64,000 bases of DNA. It comes from CAVTQZ01 sp963737015. Its GTDB lineage: Bacteria > Actinomycetota > Acidimicrobiia > Acidimicrobiales > UBA8190. Positions 18,639 to 27,710 of the stretch are shown in pieces. Position numbers and translations under genes: made by a program. The notes beneath the pieces are model-generated. The model saw only the letters and a program-made list of their open reading frames with translations. It did not search any database and was not told the origin of the DNA. The DNA lies in contig CAVTQZ010000003.1 of NCBI GenBank assembly GCA_963737015.1, positions 124,001-188,000 of the forward strand, given 5' to 3'. Within the stretch, counting starts at the first letter, position 1; each line of letters begins with the position of its first letter.

Positions 18639-18764
18639 TTGTCCAGTGTTACTCGCCGAGGGCCACCGCGCCCGGTGCGCCCGAAGCCGGCGGCCTCCCT
18701 CACCGCCGAGAACCAGGCAGGCGCATCGCCGACAAGGACCGAGCGGTAGTGTTCGGCGATCGCG

Positions 18765-19994
18765 ATGCAACCTCCGTTGACAAGTATCCGGATCATCGAG
18801 TGCTCGATGCTCGGACCCGCCGGCATTACGACGGCACTGGCCGATCTCGGAGCGGACGTCATAAAGGTGGAGCCACCGTCGGGGGATTACGTCCGTCAGA
18901 TGACGTGGCCGATCGTGGAGGGCACGTCTTTGATGCACCTTCACCTCAACCGCGGAAAGCGCGGCATCGTCCTCGATCTGCGCACCGACGCCGGCAAAGA
19001 GGTCTTCTTGGACCTGGTGCGCGAGTCGGACGCCGTCGTAGAGGCGATGCGACCAGGGGGGCTCGAGCGACGAGGGCTCGGGTTCGAACAGCTCCGGGAC
19101 GTCAACCCGAGGATCGTGTTCATGACGATCTCGGGCTACGGAATGACAGGACCCTATCGTGACATGCCAAGTCATGGCATCGCCTACGATGCCTGGGCGG
19201 GCATCGTGACACCGGCCCACGAGGAAGACGGCCGGTGTTACATACCAGAACACGTGTCGATCGGCATCAACGCCGGTCCCCTTTATGGCGCAATCGGCGT
19301 CATAGCCGGAGTGGTTCACGCCCGCGCCACGGGCGAAGGGATCCAACTAGAGATCGCGCAGTCGGACGCCGCGGCGGCGTTCGACTGGTATCGCAGCGAG
19401 ACCTGGAAGGCGTACGAACGTCCTGAATCCGAGGTGACCGGCAACGCGGCTGATGGGGGGGAACGTCGGGCTCCCGGCATCGCTGGGATGCGCGGAGGAG
19501 TCCGGTACCAGATGTATGAGACGCTCGACGATCGGCACATTCTCTTCATGGCGTCGGAGCAAGCGCTATGGCGTAACTTCTGCGAAGGCGTTGACAGACT
19601 TGATCTCTACGAACGCTGGCCCGGTTCGAAGTATGGCGACCATGCGAAGGACAATCTGGAGTTACAGGCCGAGCTGCGATCCATTTTCGCGACGCGTACC
19701 GCTGCCGACTGGATCGAGTTCGGCATCGACGCAAATACACCGATAGCTCCGGTGAACACTCCGGCCAATCTGGGAGACGATCCACAGTTCAGCGCCCGCC
19801 TGGGATGGATTCCGGCGACCCGTCTCGGCGCGGACGAGCTACCAAGCCCCGTGAAGATCGTCGGTGGCGAGATGCCTCCACCGACGATGGCCCCGACACT
19901 CGGACAGCACACCGAGGACGTGCTCCGAGACCTTCTCGGCTATGACGACGCGACCCTCGAGGCCAAGCGAAAAGCGGGCGCCTTCGGAGGGTGA
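18765..19994 (+). CDS. CaiB/BaiF family CoA transferase (class III)
   Basis: 409 residues with the family's N-terminal ADLGADVIKVEPPSGDYVR, then NRGKRGIVLDLRTDAGK, the FMTISGYGMTGPYRDMPSHG region and the late PVNTPANLGDDPQFSAR. These enzymes move CoA between acids through a covalent aspartyl intermediate. The natural substrate is not evident; neighbours (SDR, thioesterases) suggest acyl-CoA metabolism. Confidence 0.9.
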   Translation: MQPPLTSIRIIECSMLGPAGITTALADLGADVIKVEPPSGDYVRQMTWPIVEGTSLMHLHLNRGKRGIVLDLRTDAGKEVFLDLVRESDAVVEAMRPGGLERRGLGFEQLRDVNPRIVFMTISGYGMTGPYRDMPSHGIAYDAWAGIVTPAHEEDGRCYIPEHVSIGINAGPLYGAIGVIAGVVHARATGEGIQLEIAQSDAAAAFDWYRSETWKAYERPESEVTGNAADGGERRAPGIAGMRGGVRYQMYETLDDRHILFMASEQALWRNFCEGVDRLDLYERWPGSKYGDHAKDNLELQAELRSIFATRTAADWIEFGIDANTPIAPVNTPANLGDDPQFSARLGWIPATRLGADELPSPVKIVGGEMPPPTMAPTLGQHTEDVLRDLLGYDDATLEAKRKAGAFGG

Positions 19995-20142
19995 CTCTTC
20001 GCAGCTCAGCGCTGCTGGCACTGGGGCCCTGGGGGGCGCGGGTTCGATGCATTCCGGATCGGATTGCTCGACCAGTGGTCCGCCGGCCGTTACCCTGGCC
20101 GGCGAAGCTGGACGCGGCTCGAAGAGCAGGGGGGACAGACAA

Positions 20143-20793
20143 ATGGCAGATACAAGCGACCGCCTGGCGGACACCCGCCTACTGCAGGCCGTCCACAAGA
20201 CGTTCCGATTGGCCACCACCAGGTTGGTCGATGCCACGGCCCGGCTGGAGCCGGCTGCTCTCCAGCCTGCTCTCGGGCGCTATTGGAGCTTCTATTCGGC
20301 CATTCTGCACTATCACCACCACACGGAGGACACCGAGGAGTTCCCCGTACTGACCCGCCTGTATCCCGACATCAAGCCTCTCATCGAAGAGCTCGGACGT
20401 GACCACGAAAAGATGCAGGGCGTCATCGATGACGTCGACGAAGCCGTCAGGGATTTCGAGAAGCACCCCGACGTGGTCGGCCGCAACCGGGTCAACGCGG
20501 CGGTGGTCCAGCTTCGAGACCTGTTCTTCCCCCACCTGGATCTGGAGGACGCCGAGGTGATCCCCATGTTCGCCAAGTGGATCCCACCTGACGAGTGGGC
20601 CCGCATGGACACCGCGGCTCTGCGCGGTATCCCGAAGCCTCAATTGCCGATCGCGGTCGGCGCGCTCGACGAGACGATCCGGTCGCTCCCGGAAGCCGAG
20701 CAGCCACCTGGCCCGCCCCTTCCGGTGAAGATGATGCTCGCCCTCTCGTGGCGCAAGAAGTGGGCCGCCCTGGTACAGCCGCTACTCGTCTAA
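20143..20793 (+). CDS. Hemerythrin-like (HHE) domain protein
   Basis: 216 residues. Iron-ligand candidates are in HYHHHTEDTEEFPVL, LGRDHEKMQGVID and FPHLDLEDAEVIPMF, in the HHE order (H, H-x3-E, H, H-x4-D/E). The C-terminal ~60 residues are an actinobacterial extension. It probably binds a di-iron centre for oxygen or nitric-oxide sensing or storage. ATG 20143 has a strong upstream gcagggggga ribosome-binding site; the longer frame overlaps the CoA-transferase gene. Confidence 0.85.
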   Translation: MADTSDRLADTRLLQAVHKTFRLATTRLVDATARLEPAALQPALGRYWSFYSAILHYHHHTEDTEEFPVLTRLYPDIKPLIEELGRDHEKMQGVIDDVDEAVRDFEKHPDVVGRNRVNAAVVQLRDLFFPHLDLEDAEVIPMFAKWIPPDEWARMDTAALRGIPKPQLPIAVGALDETIRSLPEAEQPPGPPLPVKMMLALSWRKKWAALVQPLLV

Positions 20794-20970
20794 CGCGAGT
20801 AAGGGGCGGGCAGGACCCTACCGAGTCGCGTACAAACAGGGCTTCTCAAACTCCGCCAAGAACAGCGTACCGCGAGGAGGGGGGCTTCCCACAAGGACCT
20901 GATATGTGCTGACAATGCTCACCGTCAACTGAGCCAGCCGGGCCCGGAAAACGAAACGGGAGAGCATTGG

Positions 20971-22458
20971 ATGCGGGAAGCCTTATCGGACCACTCGGTC
21001 GTGATCGCGGGAGCAGGGCCAACGGGACTGATGTTGGCTGCCGAATTGGCCTTGGCGGAGGTCGATGTGGCTGTGATCGAGCGGCGCGTCAGCCACGAAC
21101 TCGACGGCTCTCGCGCCGGCGGTCTTCACTCACGAACGATCGAGGTGCTCGATCAGCGGGGCGTTGTCGATCGATTCCTTTCGGAGGGGCAGGCGATGCA
21201 GGTCCAGGGCTTCGCCATGATCCCCTTGGACATCAGTGACTTTCCAACCCGTCACAACTACGGCCTGGCGCTCTTTCAGAACCATTTCGAGCGCATACTG
21301 GGCACTTGGGTCTCCGAGCTGGAGGTGCCGATCGCCGCGGGCGTGAAGTAACCGGCTTCGTGCAGGACGACGCCGGCGTCGACGTCGAGCTGTCAGAGGA
21401 CCAATCGCTACGTGCGGAATATCTCGTCGGCTGTGACGGAGGACGCAGCATGATCCGCACGTCTGCAGGAATCGAGTTCGCCGGCTGGGATCCGATGAAG
21501 AGCACCCTGATCGCCGAGGTCGAGATGTCCGAAGAGAATCTTCCGAAAGGCCATCGCGATGCTGCAGGCGTCCATGGTCTACACAGGATGGAGGATGGCA
21601 GGACTATCCGAGTCGTTGTAACTGAGCAGCAGCTCGGGTCACGCACCAATCCGACCTTGCATGACCTCAGGCGCGCTCTCATCGCCGTATGGGGAACCGA
21701 CTTCGGAGTTCACAGTCCGACCTGGATATCCCGGTTCACAGACATGACCCGGCAGGCGACGTCGTACCGCAAGGGACGAGTCCTCCTCGCCGGCGATGCC
21801 GCACATGTCCATTATCCGGTCGGGGGGCAGGGCCTGAACACCGGAGTGCAGGATGCGGTGAACCTCGGGTGGAAGTTGGCGCAGGTGGTCAAGGGGGTGT
21901 CGCCCGAAAGTCTGCTCGACACCTACCATGCCGAAAGGCACCCCGTCGCTGCGCGGGTTTTGCAAAACACCATGGCGCAAGGAGCACTGATGCGCAGCGA
22001 CGAGAGGATCGACGCGCTTCGCGACACCATGTCGCAGCTGCTGAGCATGGACGAGCCGCGCAAGACATTCGCGGCGATGATCTCGGGGCTTGACGTTCAC
22101 TACGACCTCGGTAACGGACACCCGTTGCTCGGGCGCCGCATGCCCGATCTCGAGCTGTCGACCACACACGGCCCGATGCGGGTGTTCTCCTTGCTCCACG
22201 AGGCAAAGCCGGTGCTCCTCAACTTCGCCGAGCCCGGCAGCTTCGACATCCCGACATGGACGGATCGAGTTCGCCTGGTCGACGCCGGATATTCGGGCGA
22301 GTTCGTGCTCCCGGTGCTCGGGCGCAGTACCTGCCCCTTCTGCTGTGCTTATCCGGCCCGACGGTTACGTCGCATGGGTCGGAGCCCCCCGCGACGGGGG
22401 ACTTATCGAAGCGCTCACCACCTGGTGCGGTGTCCCCTCGACACGTACGGGCGACTAG
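20971..22458 (+). pseudogene. FAD-dependent aromatic monooxygenase (PheA/TfdB type), broken by two frameshifts
   Basis: The N-terminal frame has the FAD motif VVIAGAGPTGLMLAAELAL and AGGLHSRTIEVLDQRGVVDR, then stops at 21351. After a one-base shift near 21343 the protein continues as REVTGFVQDDAGVD, EYLVGCDGGRS, and the second FAD motif RVLLAGDAAHVHYPVGGQG. A second shift near 22322 restores the C-terminal PAPSAVLIRPDGYVAWVG, ending at 22458. The order and spacing match rifampicin/phenol monooxygenase-type hydroxylases of about 495 residues. Both breaks are single-base and the sequence on each side is well conserved, so they may be assembly errors rather than decay. Confidence 0.82.
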
Positions 22459-22540
22459 CCGGAAGGCTGAGGCGGCCAGCCACATCTCCTGTCATCGGCC
22501 GTCGGGCTGACTCTTTGGGGCCTTGACGAGGCTCGGACGC

Positions 22541-22975
22541 TTACACCTCGATATCTCCAATGCGGACGATGCCGTCGGAATCGACCTGCGATCCCGGATT
22601 GTGCACAAGCTCCCACACCGTCCCATCTGGTGCTTCGACGTAGGCGTGGTAACCGGGAAAGAAGGCGGCTTGCTGGGCTGGTTTACGAATCGTCGCTCCG
22701 GCGGCGGCCATTGCTGAGGCGGCGGCATCGACCTCCTCGGCCGTGCTGAAGGCCTGGCCCAAGTCGAACGAGGGGATCCTCCCGCGGTCGCCGATATCCT
22801 TTTCCAAGTTCCCGCGACCGAATAGCGCCACCACCCGCCGTGCCCCTGCACGTAGGAAGGTGACTTCCCCGGGAACGGTAAACGCGGCCTCCCAACCGAG
22901 GCGGTCAACATAGAACGCGTGAGCTTCGGAGAGGTCGGGTACTGCCAGAGTTACGATGTCAACGCGCATGTCCAT
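22541..22975 (-). CDS. VOC family (glyoxalase-like) protein
   Basis: 144 residues, one VOC domain: VDIVTLAVPDLSEAHAFYVD, WEAAFTVPGEVTFLRAGARR, and the C-terminal YVEAPDGTVWELVHNPG. Metal-binding positions are compatible with a bleomycin-resistance/glyoxalase fold. ATG 22969 (MRVDIV) is an alternative start. The function is unknown. Confidence 0.82.
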   Translation of the reverse strand: MDMRVDIVTLAVPDLSEAHAFYVDRLGWEAAFTVPGEVTFLRAGARRVVALFGRGNLEKDIGDRGRIPSFDLGQAFSTAEEVDAAASAMAAAGATIRKPAQQAAFFPGYHAYVEAPDGTVWELVHNPGSQVDSDGIVRIGDIEV

Positions 22976-23142
22976 GTCTCCAGTCTCGCCCCCAGACGCT
23001 GCGCTGTCTTGAACGAATCGGACAGGTACCGCGAGTCGCCGCCACCTAAGGCCTGGCAGGCGATGGTGGCCTGCCCTGGGAGCAGCACACCGACACGGCG
23101 GCCGTGGGGATGCAATCGCCGTTGACCGTTGGTGGCTCTGCT

Positions 23143-24867
23143 CTATCGGGGGCTGCCGCCCCGGAGCAATACGCCCGGGCGCTCCCCGGTCGATTCGTCG
23201 CGTTCTCTCACGATTGCCCCCGACTTGAGGGTCGCCAAGTAGCCCGTCGCTCTTTGTGACAGCCGTTTTCCGCCAGCCGGCAGGTCGTACGCAAATCCCA
23301 CTGGTTCGAGGTTCAGGTTGTCGAGATCAATTACGTTTATGTCTGCTCGATACCCCGGCTTCAACAGGCCGCGATCGCAGAATCCGAATAACCTGGCCGT
23401 CCGTTCTGTCTGAACGTGCACCGCGTGCTCAAGCGGTATCTTCTCGCCTTCGACACGGTCCCGGACCCAGTGGGTCAGCATGAAAGTCGGCATGGTCCCA
23501 TCGCAGATGAACCCGACGTGGGCGCCTCCGTCGGACAAACCCATAACCGTCGACGGATGCATGAGCCCCTCCCGCAAAGCTTCGAAGTTGCCGTCGGTGT
23601 AACCAAGCAGCGGTGTGTAGAGAAGCTGGTGACCATCCTTTTCAAGCATGAGGTCATACGCTGTCTCGAGGGATGAGGATCCCGCAGCTTCGGCCATGGA
23701 CATCACGCTGTCTTCCCGACGCGGCTCGTAATTAGGTGGCTCCCCCAGCGGGAACAGATTGCGGTTGACCAGTTGGGCATGGAGGATGGCGACAAAGGGG
23801 TTGGAGACCGCGAACGGTTCATGCAAGATCGCCCGGCGCACCTCCGGATCGCGAAGCCGAGCCATCTTTTCACCGTGAGACAGATCTGCCAGCGGCTTGT
23901 AGTGCTCATGGCCCGAGAAGAGGTGATAAGTCGACTCCCAACCGACCATCAGTGACGCCGGCTTACCTGCCACCTGTGGGACCAGCCAGGCCCCGTCGCG
24001 GTTGAGTTCAAGGCCACGATCAAGCGACTGTCGCCAGGCTCCCGGATAGATCGGAACGTCGACGACCATGTACGTGACCGGTATCCGAGCCCGGCGTGAG
24101 AGCTCCGCCATCCAACTGAACTCGGCTTCTGCCCTGCTGTCGAAGAAATGGTCGCTGACCACCGAGAACACGCGCCGATGGCCGTCGCCGCGCAACGCTT
24201 CGCCGATGGCCAGCAATTCCTCCGAGCTGGCGAAAGTGCCCGCCGCAGCAGATCCATCCTTCGCGACGTGCGCGAGCGTCCTCGTAGTCGACACCCCGAC
24301 CGCACCCGATTCGACCGCCTCAGCGGCCAGCTTGGCCATCAGCGAGATGTCCTCATCAGAGGCAACCTCGTTGCTGCGATCGCCACCGAGGACGTAGGCG
24401 CGCAGGGCACCGTGTGGCACCATGGCGGCCACGTCGAGGATCCGGGGCATCCGCTCGACTTCATCGAGATATTCCGCGAAGGTCTCCCACCGCCACGTGA
24501 TCCCTTCCGCCAGGGCACTCCCGGGGATGTCTTCGACTCCCTCCATGAGCTGGATCAGCCATTCGTGTTCAGTCGGTCGCACAGGAGCGAATCCCACGCC
24601 GCAGTTGCCCACGACCACTGTCGTGACCCCGTGCCAGCCCGACGGCGAGACCTCGGGGTCCCACGTGACCTGCCCGTCATAGTGGGTGTGGATGTCCACC
24701 CAACCAGGCGTGACGATTGCCCCGCCCGCGTCGATCTCCCGCTTGCCTCGTGAGTCGATACTGCCGACATCGATGACGCGCCCGTCTGCGATAGCTACAT
24801 CTCCTGTGAAAGATGAGCCGCCCGTGCCGTCAACGATCTTCCCGCCCCGGATGACGATGTCGTGCAT
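23143..24867 (-). CDS. Amidohydrolase of the N-acyl-D-amino-acid deacylase family
   Basis: 574 residues. The N-terminal HDIVIRGGKIVDGTGGSSFT, metal-site motif DIHTHYDGQVTWDP (H-x-H near residue 60), GVTTVVVGNCGVGFAPV, and late GLSDGGAHVGFICDG are those of D-aminoacylases (amidohydrolase superfamily). The typical reaction is zinc-dependent removal of an acyl group from N-acyl-D-amino acids. In Acidimicrobiia and other actinobacteria many paralogues act on unknown amides. The gene is monocistronic here. Confidence 0.88.
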   Translation of the reverse strand: MHDIVIRGGKIVDGTGGSSFTGDVAIADGRVIDVGSIDSRGKREIDAGGAIVTPGWVDIHTHYDGQVTWDPEVSPSGWHGVTTVVVGNCGVGFAPVRPTEHEWLIQLMEGVEDIPGSALAEGITWRWETFAEYLDEVERMPRILDVAAMVPHGALRAYVLGGDRSNEVASDEDISLMAKLAAEAVESGAVGVSTTRTLAHVAKDGSAAAGTFASSEELLAIGEALRGDGHRRVFSVVSDHFFDSRAEAEFSWMAELSRRARIPVTYMVVDVPIYPGAWRQSLDRGLELNRDGAWLVPQVAGKPASLMVGWESTYHLFSGHEHYKPLADLSHGEKMARLRDPEVRRAILHEPFAVSNPFVAILHAQLVNRNLFPLGEPPNYEPRREDSVMSMAEAAGSSSLETAYDLMLEKDGHQLLYTPLLGYTDGNFEALREGLMHPSTVMGLSDGGAHVGFICDGTMPTFMLTHWVRDRVEGEKIPLEHAVHVQTERTARLFGFCDRGLLKPGYRADINVIDLDNLNLEPVGFAYDLPAGGKRLSQRATGYLATLKSGAIVRERDESTGERPGVLLRGGSPR

Positions 24868-24958
24868 CAGAACCTTCCCCTAAGTCCGGAACCGACTCGT
24901 ACCGATCAAACGGTGCCGACCCTAACCGTCATGGGAGCGGACCTGTAATTCGAACCAA

Positions 24959-25258
24959 CTAAAGACGAGCCTCCATATCCTCGACCCATCCATCCGTGAG
25001 GTGCTCCTCGCCGGCCCAAACGCAATCACACGATATTGATTGACCGCTGCACGCAGGGCAACGCTCCATGTCACATCCGTGGTGGTGGACACTCCCGGGC
25101 AGCACCGCGCAATCGCCGCAGCGGCCGCGGACGCGCGAGAGACCCGGCTCGGACCCATAACGCACCGGTTTGTAGGAAATGCCGGAAATGACGATCGGGC
25201 CATCAGTGCACCCGTCGGCGGCAAGCATCTCCTGATTGCAGTAGTCGCAAACAGCCAT
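24959..25258 (-). CDS. Small cysteine-rich, zinc-ribbon-like protein
   Basis: 99 residues with four paired-cysteine knuckles: CDYCNQEM at the N-terminus, RCGDCAVLPG, CDMERCPACSGQ and SCDC, plus HHHGC between them. The pattern suggests one or two structural zinc sites. Similar short proteins, often annotated as hypothetical, recur in actinobacteria. Start ATG 25258 follows an AAGGAGGAA ribosome-binding site at 25261-25269 on the minus strand. No partner gene is evident. Confidence 0.7.
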   Translation of the reverse strand: MAVCDYCNQEMLAADGCTDGPIVISGISYKPVRYGSEPGLSRVRGRCGDCAVLPGSVHHHGCDMERCPACSGQSISCDCVWAGEEHLTDGWVEDMEARL

Positions 25259-25436
25259 GGTTCCTCCTTATCCGGAACCATTGTTTCCGGCGGGTGTGAC
25301 AATGATCCGGGCCTCGCCGCCAGCCCGACGTGACACGGCGTTTCTAGCCGAACAACGCCCGCATCCTCGGTCGGGAATTCCATGAGTCCTGGAGAGAGGT
25401 CGGCAAGGACTTGGCCAATAACACCTGCGTCATGGC

Positions 25437-25730
25437 TTAAGGCTCAGCTGCGAGCAACGCCTCGGGTACTCCGATCTTCGACGCGGCGGCGGCAAACCAG
25501 TCCACGAATCTCGTGAGCACCGAGGCGGCCGGCACCAATGGGACCAGTCCGCATCTTGGAAATCCGCCCTCAACGGTGGATCGGCAGGTCCCGATAGTCA
25601 GGCCCACCCTCACACCCGTTTCCTGGCTAAACCACTCGACCCCCGCGTCCCTCGCGATCCCGAGTTCGTGGGCTTTGCTCCGCTGGAGCTCGTGGCGAAT
25701 GAACTCGGTCCCGGTAGAAAAAGTCATCAT
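25437..25730 (-). CDS. Hypothetical protein, weak
   Basis: A frame of up to 113 residues (longer start at 25778) with GTEFIRHELQRSKAHELGIA and a C-terminal VLTRFVDWFAAAASKIGVPE. It overlaps the 3' end of the next minus-strand gene in another frame. It could be the frame-shifted C-terminal continuation of that gene. No family recognised. Confidence 0.3.
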   Translation of the reverse strand: MMTFSTGTEFIRHELQRSKAHELGIARDAGVEWFSQETGVRVGLTIGTCRSTVEGGFPRCGLVPLVPAASVLTRFVDWFAAAASKIGVPEALLAAEP

Positions 25731-26160
25731 CCCGGAGCCGATCGAATGCCCCCTGAAGAGCGACGTCGAGCTTGGCATGATTGACGAACGTGATTGCTGA
25801 ATCGCTGTCGTTTCTGAGTTCCCGGCGGTACTCCACGAGTTCCTGGGCGACTCTGACGGCCCAGTGAGTCATCACGACCCGCCGGGACGAATGGCTGCGC
25901 TCTATCACGATCAGCGCGTCCAGGCAGGCTAGGGGAGCGGGCTTGTTGTACAGATCATCGATGCAGATTCGCTCGTACCAGTCCACAAGCCTGCTCAATG
26001 CAGCAGATGTTTCGCCTGAGGGGTCGAGGAAGGGAATGCCTCGCACAGCCGGTTTCCAGTGATCCAAGGCGCTGCGTGCGAGCGCAGAGCTCTTTTCGAC
26101 TGCACGATCATTCTCCGAGGTATGCAGGACCTGGCCATGTCGCGCGATCACTGTCATGTC
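25627..26160 (-). CDS. Uncharacterised protein of a window-wide paralogous family (copy 1)
   Basis: About 177 residues from ATG 26160 (an ATG at 26304 is also possible). The core SAALSRLVDWYERICIDDLY, then APLACLDALIVIERSHSSRR and WAVRVAQELVEYRRELR, aligns by eye with the proteins encoded at 47435-47884 and 47886-48470. The shared pattern is L-x2-L-x-x-W-[YF]-E-R-[IV]-C-x-D, a short spacer, A-P-x4-L, then A-V-x-[LV]-A-x-[ED]-[LV]-x-x-[YC]-R. No known domain was recognised. The last ~30 residues are basic and low in conservation and may be frame-shifted. Confidence 0.6.
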   Translation of the reverse strand, partial: DMTVIARHGQVLHTSENDRAVEKSSALARSALDHWKPAVRGIPFLDPSGETSAALSRLVDWYERICIDDLYNKPAPLACLDALIVIERSHSSRRVVMTHWAVRVAQELVEYRRELRNDSDSAITFVNHAKLDVALQGAFDRLRDDDFFYRDRVHSPRAPAEQSPRTRDREGRGGRVV

Positions 26161-26553
26161 GATGGGCGCGGACGCGTCGCGCTCGAGCGATGGAAACTGA
26201 TTTGACCGCCAGCGCCGCTCAAGGTTCTCGCCCGATACAGACCATTCCCAGGCGCTTGCTCTAACAATGTGCGAACAACAGCCCGCGAGCGCAAAGATGC
26301 CCAATTCATAACGCCTCCTGTCCCTCGGCGATCACCGGGGTCCAAGGCGATGTCGAATTGTTCCACCTCGCTGGGGATTACCGCTCCGAAGCGAGCACTT
26401 CAAGGTCGGCCGCGCTTAAGCGCATCACTGTCGCGCACCCGGGTTGGGGATAACAAGAGGACGACGCTGTGGATTTAGAGCCCAGTATTCCGTTAGGCGA
26501 TCGTCAATCTATGAGTGGCACAACCGGAGTTGGGACTACAACCGAATCCGTGC
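26161..26553. other. Region without a supported gene
   Basis: About 390 bases between the paralogue above and the cold shock gene. The only open frames are short, without recognisable motifs. An N-terminal extension of the upstream gene (to 26304) would shorten the gap. Confidence 0.4.
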
Positions 26554-26763
26554 TCACGTTTGGATCGGCCGGACTGACGTCGCGTGAGGTCCCGTGGCGC
26601 TTGGCTCGGTCTCGAAGCTGACACGCTGGCCGGCCGTTAGCTTGCGGTAGCCGGAGCCCTCGATGGACGAGAAGTGCGCGAAAACGCACGGGCTCATGTC
26701 GTCAGGGACGATGAGTCCGAATCCCCTCGTTGTGTTGAACCATTTCACGGTCCCTTCGGCCAT
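26554..26763 (-). CDS. Cold shock domain protein
   Basis: 69 residues, one CSD. RNP1 is present as KWFNTTRGFGLI (usual form KWFNxxKGFGFI) and RNP2 as VFAHFS (usual VFVHFS), followed by LTAGQRVSFETE and the C-terminal GPHATSVRP. It should bind single-stranded RNA or DNA as a chaperone. The strong ribosome-binding site GGAGGGGG precedes ATG 26763. The altered RNP1 (TRGFGLI) suggests a diverged member. Confidence 0.93.
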   Translation of the reverse strand: MAEGTVKWFNTTRGFGLIVPDDMSPCVFAHFSSIEGSGYRKLTAGQRVSFETEPSATGPHATSVRPIQT

Positions 26764-27012
26764 GGCGTGACCCCCTCCACGCAGTTCGTGCTCGGGCAGA
26801 CCGTGGCAACCGGAACCGACGCGCAGCCTGCGTGATCGAGCTGCGGCATGGTGACAGCCTACCGCTGCCAGTCTCCTAGGGCTCGGGGCGTCCGTGTTGC
26901 AATCGCCGAATCGGTGCGGGCACTGTCGCGGCGACAAGTGCATCATGTTCTTGTTCGAACAGGCGCCTGAGTTCGTCTGGACCGTCCGGAGGGCTCAGCC
27001 GAGCGGGGTGAG

Positions 27013-27403
27013 TTATCGGTCGGAAGGTCGCCGAGCATCGACCAGGTCATCGATGATCTGGAAGTCGCCGAGGTCCTCGGTAAAGAGGGGCACTCCTTGC
27101 ACCTGCGCGGTCGCCGCGATGGCGAGGTCGATCTGGCGTCGCCTTGGGTTGCCGCCCCGGCGGGTCACCGCCGCGGCTAGTTGACCCCAAACTCGGGCGA
27201 CCTCCACGCTGATGGGCAGCGGGTCGAAGGTTGCCTCGACCATCGCAAGTCGGACGGTGAGGCGCGCCCGCTCGTCATCGTCGTCGGCTACGAGAACGCC
27301 GAAGTGGAGCTCGGTGATCGAGGCGACGCTGATAGCAGCCTCGACATCGTCAGGCGGGGTGGTGTTCACCTATGAGCAACGACGTGTCGAGCAGGGCCCT
27401 CAC
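27013..27403 (-). pseudogene. PIN-domain (VapC-type) ribonuclease, one frameshift
   Basis: From GTG 27403 the frame gives VRALLDTSLLIGEHHP, the N-terminal strand with the first catalytic aspartate of a PIN domain. A one-base shift near 27360 is needed to continue as DDVEAAISVASITELHFGVL and QIDLAIAATAQVQGVPLFTE (later acidic residues). The joined protein of about 130 residues is a complete VapC-like toxin. No convincing antitoxin frame lies directly upstream. The break could be a sequence error in the CCCCG run. Confidence 0.72.
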
Positions 27404-27583
27404 GAAGCGAATGGGTCCTCGATGCTTGCCGGCAGCCCCTCGAGGGCGGCATCACTCGCCGCGTGGCGCCTTTCCGCGCCAGATCCCCGCGAGGGTGGCC
27501 CACGTGCGCGGCGACCGAACGCGAAACCGCTGGTCGGGCGCCCGTGCACTAGGCACGAGACGCGCCAACCAGCGTTTCAAGGG

Positions 27584-27657
<74 letters not shown>

Positions 27658-27710
27658 GCGTCAACGAGGAAGATAGCACCCGACGCCGAACTTCGGTGCG
27701 GGTTGCGGGT

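Noticed and set aside
25437..25800. Plus-strand frame with a C-terminal VELGMIDERDC
   Set aside because: No ribosome-binding site or motif; overlaps the minus-strand paralogue gene.
26764..27012. Possible short minus-strand frame (ELRRLFEQEHDALVAATVP) after the PIN gene
   Set aside because: It lacks a usable start codon and any recognised domain.
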